This document shows positions 23,461-35,796 of a stretch of 64,000 nt of DNA, in pieces. Numbering within the stretch: position 1 is the first letter of the stretch; the number at the start of each line of letters is the position of its first letter. The stretch is from positions 1,550,001 through 1,614,000 of the forward strand of contig NZ_CP074572.1 of the NCBI RefSeq assembly GCF_018394335.1, read 5' to 3'. The DNA is from Shewanella dokdonensis (GTDB lineage: Bacteria > Pseudomonadota > Gammaproteobacteria > Enterobacterales > Shewanellaceae). A model generated the notes under the pieces. The model saw nothing but the letters and a program-made list of their open reading frames with translations. It searched no databases and was not told the DNA's origin. Made by a program: the position numbers and the translations under genes.

Positions 23461-23720
23461 GGGATGGGATCCCGTTTAAAGCCAGTCTCCAAGCGGGTTA
23501 GCAGCGAGTTATTCCAAGATTGCGATCTAGGTAATAAAGTGGATTTTTGTGGATTGAGAGAACTATTTCTTGCTTATTAACGTGATAGAACAACTGCTAA
23601 GCAACAGGCCTAAGGCGTAATAGTGGGAAAACATCATCAATACGTGGCGATTGGCGAACATTGCGCAGCAGCAACATAGCGCAGAAATCACCATGTGTTG
23701 CACAAAAAATATGCAAAAAA
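23461..23720. other. Gene-free stretch between mra promoter and the small plus-strand gene
   Basis: About 260 bp between two divergent promoters. No ORF with a ribosome binding site, tRNA or strong hairpin was found. It may hold activator sites for either direction, but none could be named. Confidence 0.5.
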
Positions 23721-23747
23721 CTAAAATGAGATCGTAGGTGGTCGATA
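23721..23747 (+). promoter_or_regulatory. Sigma-28 (FliA)-like promoter
   Basis: TAAA (23721-23724), 15 nt, then GTCGATAA (23740-23747). The FliA consensus is TAAA-N15-GCCGATAA, so there is a single mismatch. It ends 56 bp before the ATG of the small gene at 23804. If real, that gene belongs to the flagellar/motility regulon. Confidence 0.55.
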
Positions 23748-23803
23748 AAAGTTATAGGGAGACTTTACTTCAACACCATTAATGAGGGAAATGAGGAATT
23801 GGT

Positions 23804-24100
23804 ATGGGATTAGATAGTATCTATGCCATGGTAGCGCAACCTGCCAAGGCTGCCTATGAACCTCAACACGGGGTACAGCAAGTTAATAACGGTGCTGCCG
23901 TAGCTGCCTACGATAAGGATAACCCCCAATTCCAGCAAGCCGTGGGCAATGAGCGCCGTGTCCGTAATGAACGCCGTAAAGAACAGCGTCCATTTGCTCG
24001 AGAACGGCGCAAGATGAGCCGTAGAGATGACGATCAAACCGTTGAAGAAACGAAAGCCGTCGAAGAAGGCAAAGGGACGTATATTGATATTGACGTGTAG
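23804..24100 (+). CDS. Small charged protein of unknown function
   Basis: A 98-residue protein I do not recognise. The N-terminal half is neutral and Ala/Gln-rich. Residues about 48-75 are strongly basic with repeated Arg-Arg pairs (ERRVRNERRKEQRPFARERR), and the tail is acidic, ending YIDIDV. There is no signal peptide or membrane segment. GAGG lies 9 bases before the ATG, and a strong terminator follows the stop, so it looks like a real one-gene unit. A FliA-like promoter lies upstream. The basic centre could bind nucleic acid or an acidic protein; this is inference only. Confidence 0.8.
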   Translation: MGLDSIYAMVAQPAKAAYEPQHGVQQVNNGAAVAAYDKDNPQFQQAVGNERRVRNERRKEQRPFARERRKMSRRDDDQTVEETKAVEEGKGTYIDIDV

Positions 24101-24115
24101 TCTCGATGGCGGAAT

Positions 24116-24144
24116 AAAAAAACCCCGTAAAACCGGGGTTTTTT
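24116..24144. terminator. Bidirectional terminator
   Basis: AAAAACCCCG and CGGGGTTTTT form a stem flanked by A and T runs on both sides. It serves the plus-strand small gene and the minus-strand fadL-type gene, which converge here. Confidence 0.92.
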
Positions 24145-24159
24145 ATTCACTATTAGCTA

Positions 24160-25512
24160 TCAGATCTTGTAGGAAATCTGTAACCCTGCCAACCATACGT
24201 GACCAGTTGACTCACCGTTATAAGTCACTTGCGCCAGATTCAACATGTTCATTGTTTCATTGATGGGGGCTGAACCATGTGTACGCAGGTAACTGATCCC
24301 TAAATCGATATTGAGTGATTTGGTCGGTGTGTAACCCAGCCCCACACTCACCCAGTGACGATCGCTGTCTGGAATGGTGATCGTCCGGTGCTCATCGCTC
24401 ACGGCAGTTTTATCCAGTGCAACACCCGCACGCAGTAACCAAGTGTCATTCAGACGATACATAGTACCCAGCGCAAAACGCCAGTTATCTTTGAAGTGCT
24501 CGTCCTTCACCAGATCACTGGTAATATCGCCTACTGGCTTCTGCTCGCCAGGGAAGTAAGCCACCAGTTGATCAAACACGCTCCAGTCAGTCCAGTTAAC
24601 ACTGGCCTGCATTGACCAATTATCGGTCAGTTGATGGAACGATGACAGCTCAGCAAATGCAGGCAGTTCCAGTGGCAGGTAGCCTTCTACTTTAGTAGCA
24701 CCGCCGGTATACACTAAGCCGCTAGCGTGGCCGTCCAGATCCAAATCAACTTTGCTGTGGTATGACAGCGCGAGCCGGTGTGCTGGCGTAATTTGCCAAC
24801 TGGCACCAGCCTGGCCAACCATAACCATAGTCGTCACCTTTCAAATACTTCAGCTCAGTACCGGCAGGTGGCAACGCAGCAGTCACATTACTTGGCAACC
24901 CAGGAACGGCGCGCACAGCATCAATCCAGCCAGGAACTGAAGCACCAATTTCACCTTCACCATAGACCAAACGCAAACCGCCGCCCACAGTGAAATGCTG
25001 ATCGATGCGGTAAGCAATGTTGGGGTTCAGCTCTATGGTAGTCACTGACGTTTTATTGCCAAAAATCGCGGCAGCCGCAGAGGTATCAAGCTCAGTGGAC
25101 AAACCGTAATTCGAGTTAACAGCTAACCCCCAAGTCCAGCGGTCATTTAACTGGCTGGAGTAATAGAAATTAGGCACGGCGGCGTTATTGGCGACATCAT
25201 TGACGTCAGCATTCAGTGTCACCGCCTGCGGCAGCAGTGGAGAAGCAATAGTGACATCTCCGGGAGTATCCACAGAGGGCATCACATAAATCGCCCCAAC
25301 CGACATCTGCCGCCCTTCAAGATAACTCAGCATGGCTGGGTTACGAGCCGCACTGAAGCGTTTTCAGCCGAAGCACCCTCACCCGCAAATGCCCGTCCCA
25401 AACCGGTTGCAGAAGATTCGGCTAGTTGAAAACCAGCAGCCTGAACTTGAGTTTGCGCAGCGATCCCCAAAATCGCCACGGATATTGCTAAAGCAATCTG
25501 TTGTTTCTTCAT
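24160..25512 (-). CDS. fadL: FadL-type long-chain fatty acid outer membrane porin (two frameshifts)
   Basis: FadL channels move long-chain fatty acids and other hydrophobic molecules across the outer membrane. Restored length is about 450 residues. A signal peptide ends near VQAA, followed by AGFQLAESSATGLGRAFAGEGA and the hatch NPA motif (ARNPAML). The frame is lost by one base near 25350 (after SAENAS) and regained by one extra base near 24811-24816 (GYGW/QAGASWQ). The end sits in the same frame as the start. ATG 25512 (MKKQQIALAIS) starts the signal peptide. It could be a FadL paralog for another substrate. Confidence 0.88.
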
Positions 25513-25625
25513 TGTTATTCTCTCATCTATTAGTTGAGTACACTTGTTGAAATACTTCTTTTTAGTATGGCGTCGCAGTTTACCGCTACAGAATATCTTT
25601 GCAAGCATCACAAAAAAATCAGAGT

Positions 25626-25655
25626 TTTATACTGATTTAAGTGCATTTTAAGCAA
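25626..25655 (-). promoter_or_regulatory. Putative fadL promoter
   Basis: The minus strand has TTGCTT (25650-25655), an 18-nt spacer and TATAAA (25626-25631), about 115 bp upstream of the fadL ATG. The remaining AT-rich stretch up to leuD (25681-26004) has no ORF. It holds one GAACA-CC-TGTTC dyad at about 25796-25807 of unknown role. Confidence 0.5.
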
Positions 25656-25666
25656 TAAATTTTTAT

Positions 25667-25680
25667 CAAACACTCGTTTA
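25667..25680 (-). promoter_or_regulatory. PsrA-like operator
   Basis: CAAAC-ACTC-GTTTA fits the inverted repeat CAAAC-N2-4-GTTTG known for PsrA, a TetR repressor of fatty acid genes in pseudomonads and Shewanella, with one mismatch. It lies 11 bp upstream of the -35 element of the fadL promoter. Confidence 0.45.
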
Positions 25681-26004
25681 AAATGCTGGCATTGGCTACA
25701 CATGACCTAAAAACCTCGCTAGAAGCAATAAGCAATTCACTAATGAATATTATAAATTTATTAAATATCAAACAGTTATTTTATATTTAATAAATGAACA
25801 CCTGTTCGTTGTATTACAGGATTTAATACAGAACAAATCACTAGCTTATGGTCATTATCACTGATTATTATCCAATATAAAAATTTAACTAATTGAAAAA
25901 TAATAAGTTATTTATATTCACCATAGAAATAAGAACATAAAGAGCCAAGCACGAAATGATTGATACAAGTTATCCAAACATCATTTAGCACAAGTGTTCA
26001 CTGA

Positions 26005-26026
26005 ATAAAAAAGAGCCCGTAGGCTC
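26005..26026 (-). terminator. leu operon terminator
   Basis: The minus strand forms AGAGCC-TAC-GGGCTCT followed by six T, about 20 bp after the leuD stop. Confidence 0.88.
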
Positions 26027-26046
26027 TTGTTGCTGCAACAAAAATC

Positions 26047-26652
26047 TTAGCTACGCCAGGCGGGAAGCTGCGCTTCATAATCCGCGATCTGGGAAGCATG
26101 AGCCAACGTCAACCCGATAGCATCCAGACCATTTAGCAAGTTGTGGCGCGCAGATGGCGCAAGTGTAAACGCAAAACGTTTGCCACTCGGTGCAATCACC
26201 GCTAATGCTTGTAAGTCAACCGTTACCTTGGCGCCCGTTGTAGCGGCCACTTCCGCAAACAGTTGATCGACTTCAGCCGTCGCCAGCTTAACGGGTAATA
26301 AGCCATTGTTAAGCGCATTACCATAAAAGATATCGGCAAAACTTGGGGCAATAATCGCGCGTAACCCATAGTCTGCCAACGCCCACGGGGCATGCTCGCG
26401 ACTAGAACCACAGCCGAAGTTTTCCCTCGCTAATAGGATAGAAGCGCCTTGGTAACGCGCCTGATTCATCACAAATTCAGGATTAGCTTGGGTTCCGGCA
26501 TCATCCAGATAACGCCAATCATGAAACAGATGTACTCCGAAGCCATCTTTAGTGACTTTAGACAGAAACTGCTTGGGAATGATCTGGTCAGTATCGACGT
26601 TAGCATTATCCAGAGGCACAGCAATCCCAGTATGAACAGTAAAAGCCTGCAT
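26047..26652 (-). CDS. leuD: Isopropylmalate isomerase small subunit LeuD
   Basis: LeuD pairs with LeuC to convert 2-isopropylmalate to 3-isopropylmalate. About 201 residues. It has [13 protein letters not shown] near 20 and the swivel-domain loop [15 protein letters not shown] near 85. ATG 26652 is chosen because AGGAG lies 8 bases upstream; an upstream in-frame ATG would overlap leuC. It is last in leuABCD. Confidence 0.97.
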   Translation of the reverse strand: MQAFTVHTGIAVPLDNANVDTDQIIPKQFLSKVTKDGFGVHLFHDWRYLDDAGTQANPEFVMNQARYQGASILLARENFGCGSSREHAPWALADYGLRAIIAPSFADIFYGNALNNGLLPVKLATAEVDQLFAEVAATTGAKVTVDLQALAVIAPSGKRFAFTLAPSARHNLLNGLDAIGLTLAHASQIADYEAQLPAWRS

Positions 26653-26653
26653 C

Positions 26654-28063
26654 TTATTTCTCCTCTGCGCCCTGGCGAATATCAACAAAATGACCCGCAA
26701 TAGCCGCTGCGGCTGCCATCGCAGGGCTCACCAGATGGGTGCGACTGCCGCGTCCCTGACGCCCTTCAAAATTACGGTTACTGGTGGAAGCACAACGCTC
26801 ACCGGGTGCCAGACGATCATCATTCATCGCCAAGCACATCGAGCAGCCTGGCAAACGCCATTCAAACCCGGCATCGGTGAAAATCTTATCCAAACCTTCG
26901 GCTTCTGCCTGCGCTTTTACCTGTCCTGAACCTGGTACCACAATGGCGTTTACACTCGCGGCCACTTTACGACCACGGATTTGTGCCGCGGCACTGCGCA
27001 GATCTTCAATACGTGAATTAGTGCAGGAACCGATAAAGACTTTGTCCACGGCCACATCGGTCATCAAGGTGCCAGGCGTCAGTCCAATATATTGCAGTGC
27101 TTTTTCCATGCTGCCGCGTACGACAGGATCGACCGCATCGGCTGGATTTGGCACAGGTTTATCAATGGCCGTCACTTGCCCAGGATTAGTGCCCCAGGTC
27201 AGTTGCGGTGCTATGTCAGCGGCTTCCAGCACGACTGTCACATCAAATTTGGCATCTGCGTCGTTATGCAGCTGTTTCCAAGCGGCTACCGCCTGTTCCC
27301 AAGCGTCACCTTTAGGTGCAAATTCTCGGCCTTGCAGATAATCAAAAGTGGTTTGATCTGGCGCAACCATGCCAGCTTTAGCGCCCATTTCAATAGCCAT
27401 GTTGCACAGTGTCATGCGGCCTTCCATCGACAACGCCCGAATAGCATCACCGCAGAATTCCACCACATGCCCGGTACCGCCATCCATGCCAATCTTGCCG
27501 ATAATGGCCAGGACGATATCTTTGGCCGTAATGCCGTCACCCACTTGCCCACGGACTTCGATTTTCATGGTTTTGGCTTTCAGTTGTCGCAGTGTCTGGG
27601 TTGCCAGCACATGCTCCACTTCTGAAGTACCAATACCAAACGCCAATGCGCCAAAAGCCCCATGAGTCGCGGTATGAGAATCGCCGCAGACGATAACGGT
27701 GCCGGGCAAGGTGATCCCCAGCTCCGGCCCCATTACATGCACAATCCCTTGTCTGGGGCTGTGAATGTCATACAGGCGAACGCCGAAGTCCTGACAATTC
27801 TGTTGCAGAGTTTCCACCTGAGTCCGCGCCATCGGACTCAAGGCATCCAGACTGGCACTGCGAGTAGAAGTATTGTGATCCATAGTGGCGAAAGTTTTTT
27901 CGGGGGCGCGCAGTTTCCGACCCGCCATCTTTAACCCACTAAAGGCTTGCGGCGATGTCACTTCGTGCACCAGATGCCGATCAACATAGATGATTGGCGC
28001 TTCGCCTTCCGGTGTGGCCACCACATGGGTGTCCCACACTTTTTCGTACAATGTTTTTCCCAT
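26654..28063 (-). CDS. leuC: Isopropylmalate isomerase large subunit LeuC
   Basis: LeuC is the [4Fe-4S] subunit of the isomerase. About 469 residues. Cluster-binding cysteines appear in [13 protein letters not shown] (near 347) and [11 protein letters not shown] (near 408); [14 protein letters not shown] lies near 130. ATG 28063 ([11 protein letters not shown]) matches E. coli; longer starts would run into leuB. It is adjacent to leuB (stop at 28065). Confidence 0.97.
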   Translation of the reverse strand: MGKTLYEKVWDTHVVATPEGEAPIIYVDRHLVHEVTSPQAFSGLKMAGRKLRAPEKTFATMDHNTSTRSASLDALSPMARTQVETLQQNCQDFGVRLYDIHSPRQGIVHVMGPELGITLPGTVIVCGDSHTATHGAFGALAFGIGTSEVEHVLATQTLRQLKAKTMKIEVRGQVGDGITAKDIVLAIIGKIGMDGGTGHVVEFCGDAIRALSMEGRMTLCNMAIEMGAKAGMVAPDQTTFDYLQGREFAPKGDAWEQAVAAWKQLHNDADAKFDVTVVLEAADIAPQLTWGTNPGQVTAIDKPVPNPADAVDPVVRGSMEKALQYIGLTPGTLMTDVAVDKVFIGSCTNSRIEDLRSAAAQIRGRKVAASVNAIVVPGSGQVKAQAEAEGLDKIFTDAGFEWRLPGCSMCLAMNDDRLAPGERCASTSNRNFEGRQGRGSRTHLVSPAMAAAAAIAGHFVDIRQGAEEK

Positions 28064-28064
28064 G

Positions 28065-30723
<2,659 letters not shown>

Positions 30724-30776
30724 CTGATTTCTCCATAGGGTAGATCTTAATCACACCGATGTATTACGCAGAAAAC

Positions 30777-30805
30777 AAAAAACCCCGCGTAGTCGGCGCG
30801 GGGTT
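30777..30805 (-). terminator. leu operon attenuator terminator
   Basis: The minus strand has AACCCCGCG (797-805 side) pairing with CGCGGGGTT, followed by TTTTTTG. It lies 33 nt after the leader-peptide stop and 54 bp before leuA. Its place between leader peptide and structural genes identifies it as the attenuator. Confidence 0.88.
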
Positions 30806-30838
30806 CTGAGTTTTCGTTTAACTATCTGGTAGACAGCG

Positions 30839-30907
30839 TTAACTCCTCCGCGCAGCACTTGCGAGAGTAAGGAGGAGGAGAGAGAGAGAACTACTATAAC
30901 TATTCAT
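30839..30907 (-). CDS. leuL: leu operon leader peptide
   Basis: A 22-codon ORF reads MNSYSSSLSLLLLTLASAARRS, with six Leu in eight codons (positions 8-15). Ribosome stalling at these codons when charged leucyl-tRNA is scarce should free the downstream anti-terminator. Codons are mainly CTC. The Shine-Dalgarno is weak (TCTGGT). The leucine-rich tract and the terminator just downstream support a real leader. Confidence 0.88.
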   Translation of the reverse strand: MNSYSSSLSLLLLTLASAARRS

Positions 30908-30972
30908 ACCAGATACTAGAATTCGGTTGTTATTAATAACTATGCTGTAATTTCACATTTAAAGCGGTTTAA

Positions 30973-31001
30973 TAATTAACCGGGCATAGCCGTGCTGTCA
31001 A
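30973..31001 (-). promoter_or_regulatory. leu operon promoter
   Basis: The minus strand has -35 TTGACA (30996-31001), a 17-nt spacer and -10 TAATTA (30973-30978), about 65 bp upstream of the leader peptide. A perfect -35 with a modest -10. Confidence 0.7.
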
Positions 31002-31174
31002 CCTTAATTTATCCATGACAGAAAAATACCCACATCATCGCCGGATTCTGGGTTGGCTATCGTTGCCCAATTAGTCGACATCATTGCTTTTTTCTATGCA
31101 ACATCTGCGTAAAAACACGCTATAATCCCCGCCTGATTTTGCACCACCTGTTACCCCAAAGAAGCGGAGCGTAA

Positions 31175-32922
31175 ATGGATTTTCGTATCTTGGTATTGGG
31201 CCTGTTGTTTCTCACCGGGTCTGCCATTGCCAATACCGATAGAGACATGGATAACTTAGTCACATTAATCTATCAATACCCGGATAAAGCCAAACAAGAG
31301 CTAGCAGCACTTGAGCAACAACCGCTCTCGAAACAACAGCAGTTAAGGCTGCAAGTGCTGAGGTGCCAGACATTGCTCCAACTGGGTGAACGTCGGCCAG
31401 TTATTAACCTAGTACAGACAACCCAGCGACAAGCGCGCCAACAGCAGATTGAGCAAGCAGTAGCCTATTTGCAGACATGTGAGGCCGAAGCATATGGCGA
31501 CGAGGAAGATTTCAAAAATCCTTTACGCTACTCGATATTGCCATTGAAGGCTCTCGCAATCATAACCAGCCACAAGCTATGGTTGGAGCATTAAGGCTTA
31601 AAGGCACCTATGAATTTGCCATGGGAAACTTCAGCGCGGCGATTGAAAGCCTTCGTTTAGCATTGGATGTATATCCTGATTTAAATAAACAACAAGACCA
31701 CTGGACTTGGCCACCCATCGCTTATTTGTACGGGGATATGGCCGGAGTAATGCACGCCACCGGCGATCTATCGCAAGCAGATTACTACCTGAAACTCGCC
31801 TTACAATCACCCGAAACCTCTGGGAAAATAAAACAGACGCTTTCAGTTATGGCGGCCAGGGTCGCACTGGATTCAGGTGACCGCAGCAGAAGCTTGCAGA
31901 TGTTGCAGCAGGCCGTTGAACTTTTGCCCGAAATCAGCTCGCCATTAGAGCGAGCCTTCAGCCAGGCTCAAATTGGGTCTATTGAATTAATGCTCGGCAA
32001 TCTGCAAGAGGCAGACACAGCCATTAACGCGGCATCAAAAGTATTTATCAGTAATAACAATCTATTATGGGAGCAAAGAGCTGAACGCATCCTAGCGCAG
32101 ATCCGTCTTGCGCAAAAACAGCCAGACGCCGCCCTCCGTTATTTAAATTCATCTGCGGCCCTTGCCCAACGGTTATCACAGTATGACGACCTGGCGCGAA
32201 CATATACCCTAAAAGCCAAGCTATATGCGGATAAAGGTGACTATCAAAATGCCTATCACAGCATGCTCAAAAATGTTGATGCCGCTGCAAGAGCCCAACA
32301 ACAGCTCAACAATACGCAGTTTTTGCAATACAAGGCCAAACTAGAGTTACAGGAACAACAGAAGAGCAAAGCGCAGCAACAAGTACATGAAGCATCCGCA
32401 ACGCAACGGCAACAGCTAAATAGAATTTATGCATTGGTCATCTGTCTGCTGCTCATAATCGCTGCTTTAGTGATCTGGATTTTTGGTAAAAGCCGTGGCT
32501 GGAATATGGTGATGAATCTAAGCCAAAGCAGTGACGAGCAGTTAGCCGAACATATGCTCAACAATGCCAAAAATGCCGGATATCCACTCAGCATATTACT
32601 GCTGGATATTCGCCATGTCAGACTCAGTGAGCTGCCGTCATTACAGGACGATATTGAGAAGAAACTGCGCGAACAGGATAGGATATTGCACCATTCCGCA
32701 GAAGAGTTACTCATTCTGCTGCCTTATACGTCGTCCAAAGGGTCTGAACGGGTTGTGGCGCAACTCGAGCCGGTACTGCACCGGTGGCACACTGCTAAGG
32801 TACATATGGGGGTCGCATCACTGACGCAACCTGATACTCTCAAAACCCTGTTAAAACGGGCCAGTGTGAACCAACTCAACCGTAGCCGAAATGATGACGG
32901 GCTTCATTCACCCGCGAGGTAA
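31175..32922 (+). CDS. TPR membrane protein with degenerate GGDEF-like domain (frameshift)
   Basis: Restored length is about 582 residues. A signal sequence or N-terminal anchor (1-20) is followed by TPR-like helical repeats (about 30-350), a Q-rich coiled coil and one membrane helix (about 417-437). The C-terminal part reads like a decayed GGDEF domain: PLSILLLDI, then LREQDRIL, then HSAEELLILLP where RyGGDEFlillp is expected, then VHMGVASL and a short NQLNRSRN end. The GGDEF residues are lost, so diguanylate cyclase activity is not expected. One A is missing in the run 31514-31518; six A give DFKKSFTLLDIAIEG. It may sense periplasmic ligands or act as a scaffold (inference). Confidence 0.75.
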
Positions 32923-34748
32923 GTGACAATCTCATCGAGAAACTGCTGCCCAAATCGCGCCAGTTTGCGTTCTCCCACGCCGTTCACGGCCAGCAGTTCA
33001 GCCTCGCAGGTAGGCAACAATGCGGCCATTTCCGCGAGAGTGGCATCGTTAAAGACCAGATAGGGTGGCACATCCAACTCTTCGGCGACTTCTCGGCGTA
33101 ACACTTTCAACCGAGCGAACAGCTTACGATCATAGTTCAGTGGTGCCTGATGCCCATGTCGGCGCCGGGAAACCGCTATCGTCAGTCGTGGTTCGGCTAA
33201 CATCAGCGCCACACTGCCGCGTAAGACGGGTCGGGCCGTATCATTCAAAGTCAAGCAAGAACCGCGGGTAATGTCTTGATTGATCAATCCCAGATGGATC
33301 AGCTGGCGAATCACACTTAGCCAATATTCATGAGGCTTGTCTTTGCCAATGCCCCACGTTGACAGCTTGTCATGACCTCTTTCAGTCACTGTCGCGGCAG
33401 AAGAACCGCGTAAGACTTCAATGAGATGGTTGATGCCAAAACGCTGTTTCAACCGATAGATACAAGACAGCACTTTTTGCGCATCTTCGGTGCCGTTATA
33501 ACGCTTTGGCGGATCAAGGCAGATATCACAGTTACCGCAAGGTTGGTCTGCTACTTCACCAAAATAATGCAGCAATACCTGTCGTCGGCAGGTTTGAGCT
33601 TCAGCAAACGCCGCCATAGTATTGAGTTTGTGAAGTTCCACCTCTTGCTGTGGCCCGGGAGACCCCTGATCAATAAGATGGCGTACCCGACCGATATCCG
33701 CCGGTTCAAACAATAGCAGTGCCTCAGCCTCAAGCCCATCGCGCCCCGCCCGACCAGTTTCCTGATAGTAAGATTCGATACTTTTAGGCAAATCATAGTG
33801 CACCACATAACGCACATTGGATTTATTAATGCCCATGCCAAAGGCCACAGTAGCAACCACAATATCCAACTGATCTTTAAGAAAACGCTCCTGTACGCTA
33901 CTGCGTTCTTCCTGGGACATGCCGGCATGATAAGCCTCTGCGGCAAAACCTTGCTGGCGCAGACGCTCGGCCACATCGTCGACCCGGCGGCGGCTAGAGC
34001 AATAGACAATGCCAGATGCACCATGTTGCGCACTGATAAACTGGCGTAACTGGGTTGCAGCATTCAGTTTTTCCGCCACGGTATAGCGGATATTGGGCCG
34101 ATCAAAACTGGACAATAAAGTGTAAGGCTGAATACCTAAACGTTGGCAAATATCTAGGCGAGTAGCGTTATCGGCAGTCGCGGTCAATGCCATAATCGGT
34201 ACGTCAGAGAAGGTCTGTTTTAGAATACCTAACTGCGCATATTCTGGACGAAAATCATGCCCCCATTGACTGATACAATGGGCTTCATCAACGGCAAACA
34301 TAGCAACAGTCAGGTATTGCAAGCGTTCCAGGAATGCAGGCTGTAATAGACGTTCAGGTGAAATATACAGTAACCGGATGTCACCTTGATGTAACTGTCT
34401 TAGGATCTGTAGCTGTTGCTCACGCGGCAAGGACGAGTTCAGATAGGCCGCATTCACGCCAGATTGCAGCAAACTATCCACTTGATCTTTCATCAACGAA
34501 ATCAGCGGTGATACCACCACAGTGAGCCCTGGCATCACCAACGCGGGCAACTGATAGCACAGGCTTTTGCCGCCACCGGTTGGCATAACCACCAGGCAAT
34601 CTTTCCCTGCCAACACCTGCTCGATGACATCACGCTGACCGGCACGAAAACTTTGGTAACCAAAGACCTGCCGTAGCGTTTGCTCTAACGGCTCAACAGG
34701 TTTTTGCGGCGGCGATGCCAAAGGAGAATAAAGTGCGTGTTCCATCAT
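32904..34748 (-). CDS. recQ: ATP-dependent DNA helicase RecQ
   Basis: RecQ is a 3'-5' helicase of recombination and fork repair. About 614 residues. Walker A is MPTGGGKSLCYQLPAL (near 60), the DEAH box is AVDEAHCISQWGHDFRPEY (near 150), and RAGRDGLEAEA is motif VI. A zinc-binding Cys cluster (CRRQVLLHYF...CGNCDIC, near 375-400), the winged helix and a C-terminal HRDC domain follow. ATG 34748 or 34745 are both possible; no strong Shine-Dalgarno is visible. Its 3' end overlaps the TPR gene by 19 bp, tail to tail. Confidence 0.97.
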   Translation of the reverse strand: MMEHALYSPLASPPQKPVEPLEQTLRQVFGYQSFRAGQRDVIEQVLAGKDCLVVMPTGGGKSLCYQLPALVMPGLTVVVSPLISLMKDQVDSLLQSGVNAAYLNSSLPREQQLQILRQLHQGDIRLLYISPERLLQPAFLERLQYLTVAMFAVDEAHCISQWGHDFRPEYAQLGILKQTFSDVPIMALTATADNATRLDICQRLGIQPYTLLSSFDRPNIRYTVAEKLNAATQLRQFISAQHGASGIVYCSSRRRVDDVAERLRQQGFAAEAYHAGMSQEERSSVQERFLKDQLDIVVATVAFGMGINKSNVRYVVHYDLPKSIESYYQETGRAGRDGLEAEALLLFEPADIGRVRHLIDQGSPGPQQEVELHKLNTMAAFAEAQTCRRQVLLHYFGEVADQPCGNCDICLDPPKRYNGTEDAQKVLSCIYRLKQRFGINHLIEVLRGSSAATVTERGHDKLSTWGIGKDKPHEYWLSVIRQLIHLGLINQDITRGSCLTLNDTARPVLRGSVALMLAEPRLTIAVSRRRHGHQAPLNYDRKLFARLKVLRREVAEELDVPPYLVFNDATLAEMAALLPTCEAELLAVNGVGERKLARFGQQFLDEIVTYLAGE

Positions 34749-34911
34749 CAAGTGTTATTGCAAGAACTGGGGGTATTCTACCGGACTCAAATAGCAGAGT
34801 ACCAGCCATAAACACGGTTTTCTGATATGGCTGCGGTCATATAACTGTGCTTGCTAATTCAGCAGCTTGCCCCCTACAATCCAGATCCTTTGTGATTGTT
34901 ATGCACTGACC

Positions 34912-35796
34912 ATGGCTGAATCTGAATACCGTAAAGGCATTATCTTGGCACTCTGTGCCTATATTTTCTGGGGATTCGCCCCACTGTACTTCAAGCTGCT
35001 ACATGATGTTTCGCCGATTGAGATCCTGATCCATCGCATCATTTGGTCCTTCATTTTGATGGGGATAATGATGAGTCTGATGGGAGGATTTGGTCATCTT
35101 CGGGCACTGTTACGTCGTCCCAAACAATTATCAGTGTTACTGGTCACTTCTATATTGATCGCGGGGAACTGGTTGCTATTCATCTGGGCAGTAAACAACG
35201 ACCACTTACTGGATGCTAGCCTTGGTTATTTTATTAACCCGCTATTTAACGTTATGCTCGGGCTGATTTTTCTCTCAGAAAGACTCAACCGTTGGCAGTG
35301 GCTGGCGGTATTTCTGGCCGCGTTAGGTGTTGTTATCCAGTTGCTCTCATTTGGCTCTATTCCACTGGTTTCATTAGGTTTAGCTGCAACCTTTGGCTTC
35401 TATGCACTATTTCGCAAGAAGGTTAATGTAGATGCCGCTACCGGACTGTTAGTCGAAACCGCAGTGCTTGTGCCGCCTGCCATACTGTATGTGATATTGG
35501 GTGATGCCCCTACCACCAGCCATATGTTAGCCAATGGCTGGCAGTTAAATCTGTTACTGATTGCAGCTGGGGTGATCACCACCATTCCATTATTGTGTTT
35601 CGCTGGCGCCGCGGTGCGTATTCCATTAAGCACGCTTGGTTTCTTTCAGTACGTTGGCCCAAGCATCATGTTCATCATGGCCATCACCTGGTTTCATGAA
35701 CAGTTTGATATGGAGAAAAGCATCACTTTTGGCTTTATTTGGGCAGCGCTGGCAATCTTCACCAGTAACATGCTGTTAAGGCGTAATCGTGGTTGA
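34912..35796 (+). CDS. rarD: RarD-type EamA transporter
   Basis: A 294-residue inner membrane protein with about ten helices, two EamA halves and the RarD-like start GIILALCAYIFWGFAPLYFKLL. RarD proteins are DMT-superfamily permeases of uncertain substrate. ATG 34912 (MAESEYRKG) is preferred over an upstream start because it matches the family N-terminus; neither has a strong ribosome binding site. Its 3' end overlaps the next convergent gene by 21 bp. Confidence 0.85.
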   Translation: MAESEYRKGIILALCAYIFWGFAPLYFKLLHDVSPIEILIHRIIWSFILMGIMMSLMGGFGHLRALLRRPKQLSVLLVTSILIAGNWLLFIWAVNNDHLLDASLGYFINPLFNVMLGLIFLSERLNRWQWLAVFLAALGVVIQLLSFGSIPLVSLGLAATFGFYALFRKKVNVDAATGLLVETAVLVPPAILYVILGDAPTTSHMLANGWQLNLLLIAAGVITTIPLLCFAGAAVRIPLSTLGFFQYVGPSIMFIMAITWFHEQFDMEKSITFGFIWAALAIFTSNMLLRRNRG

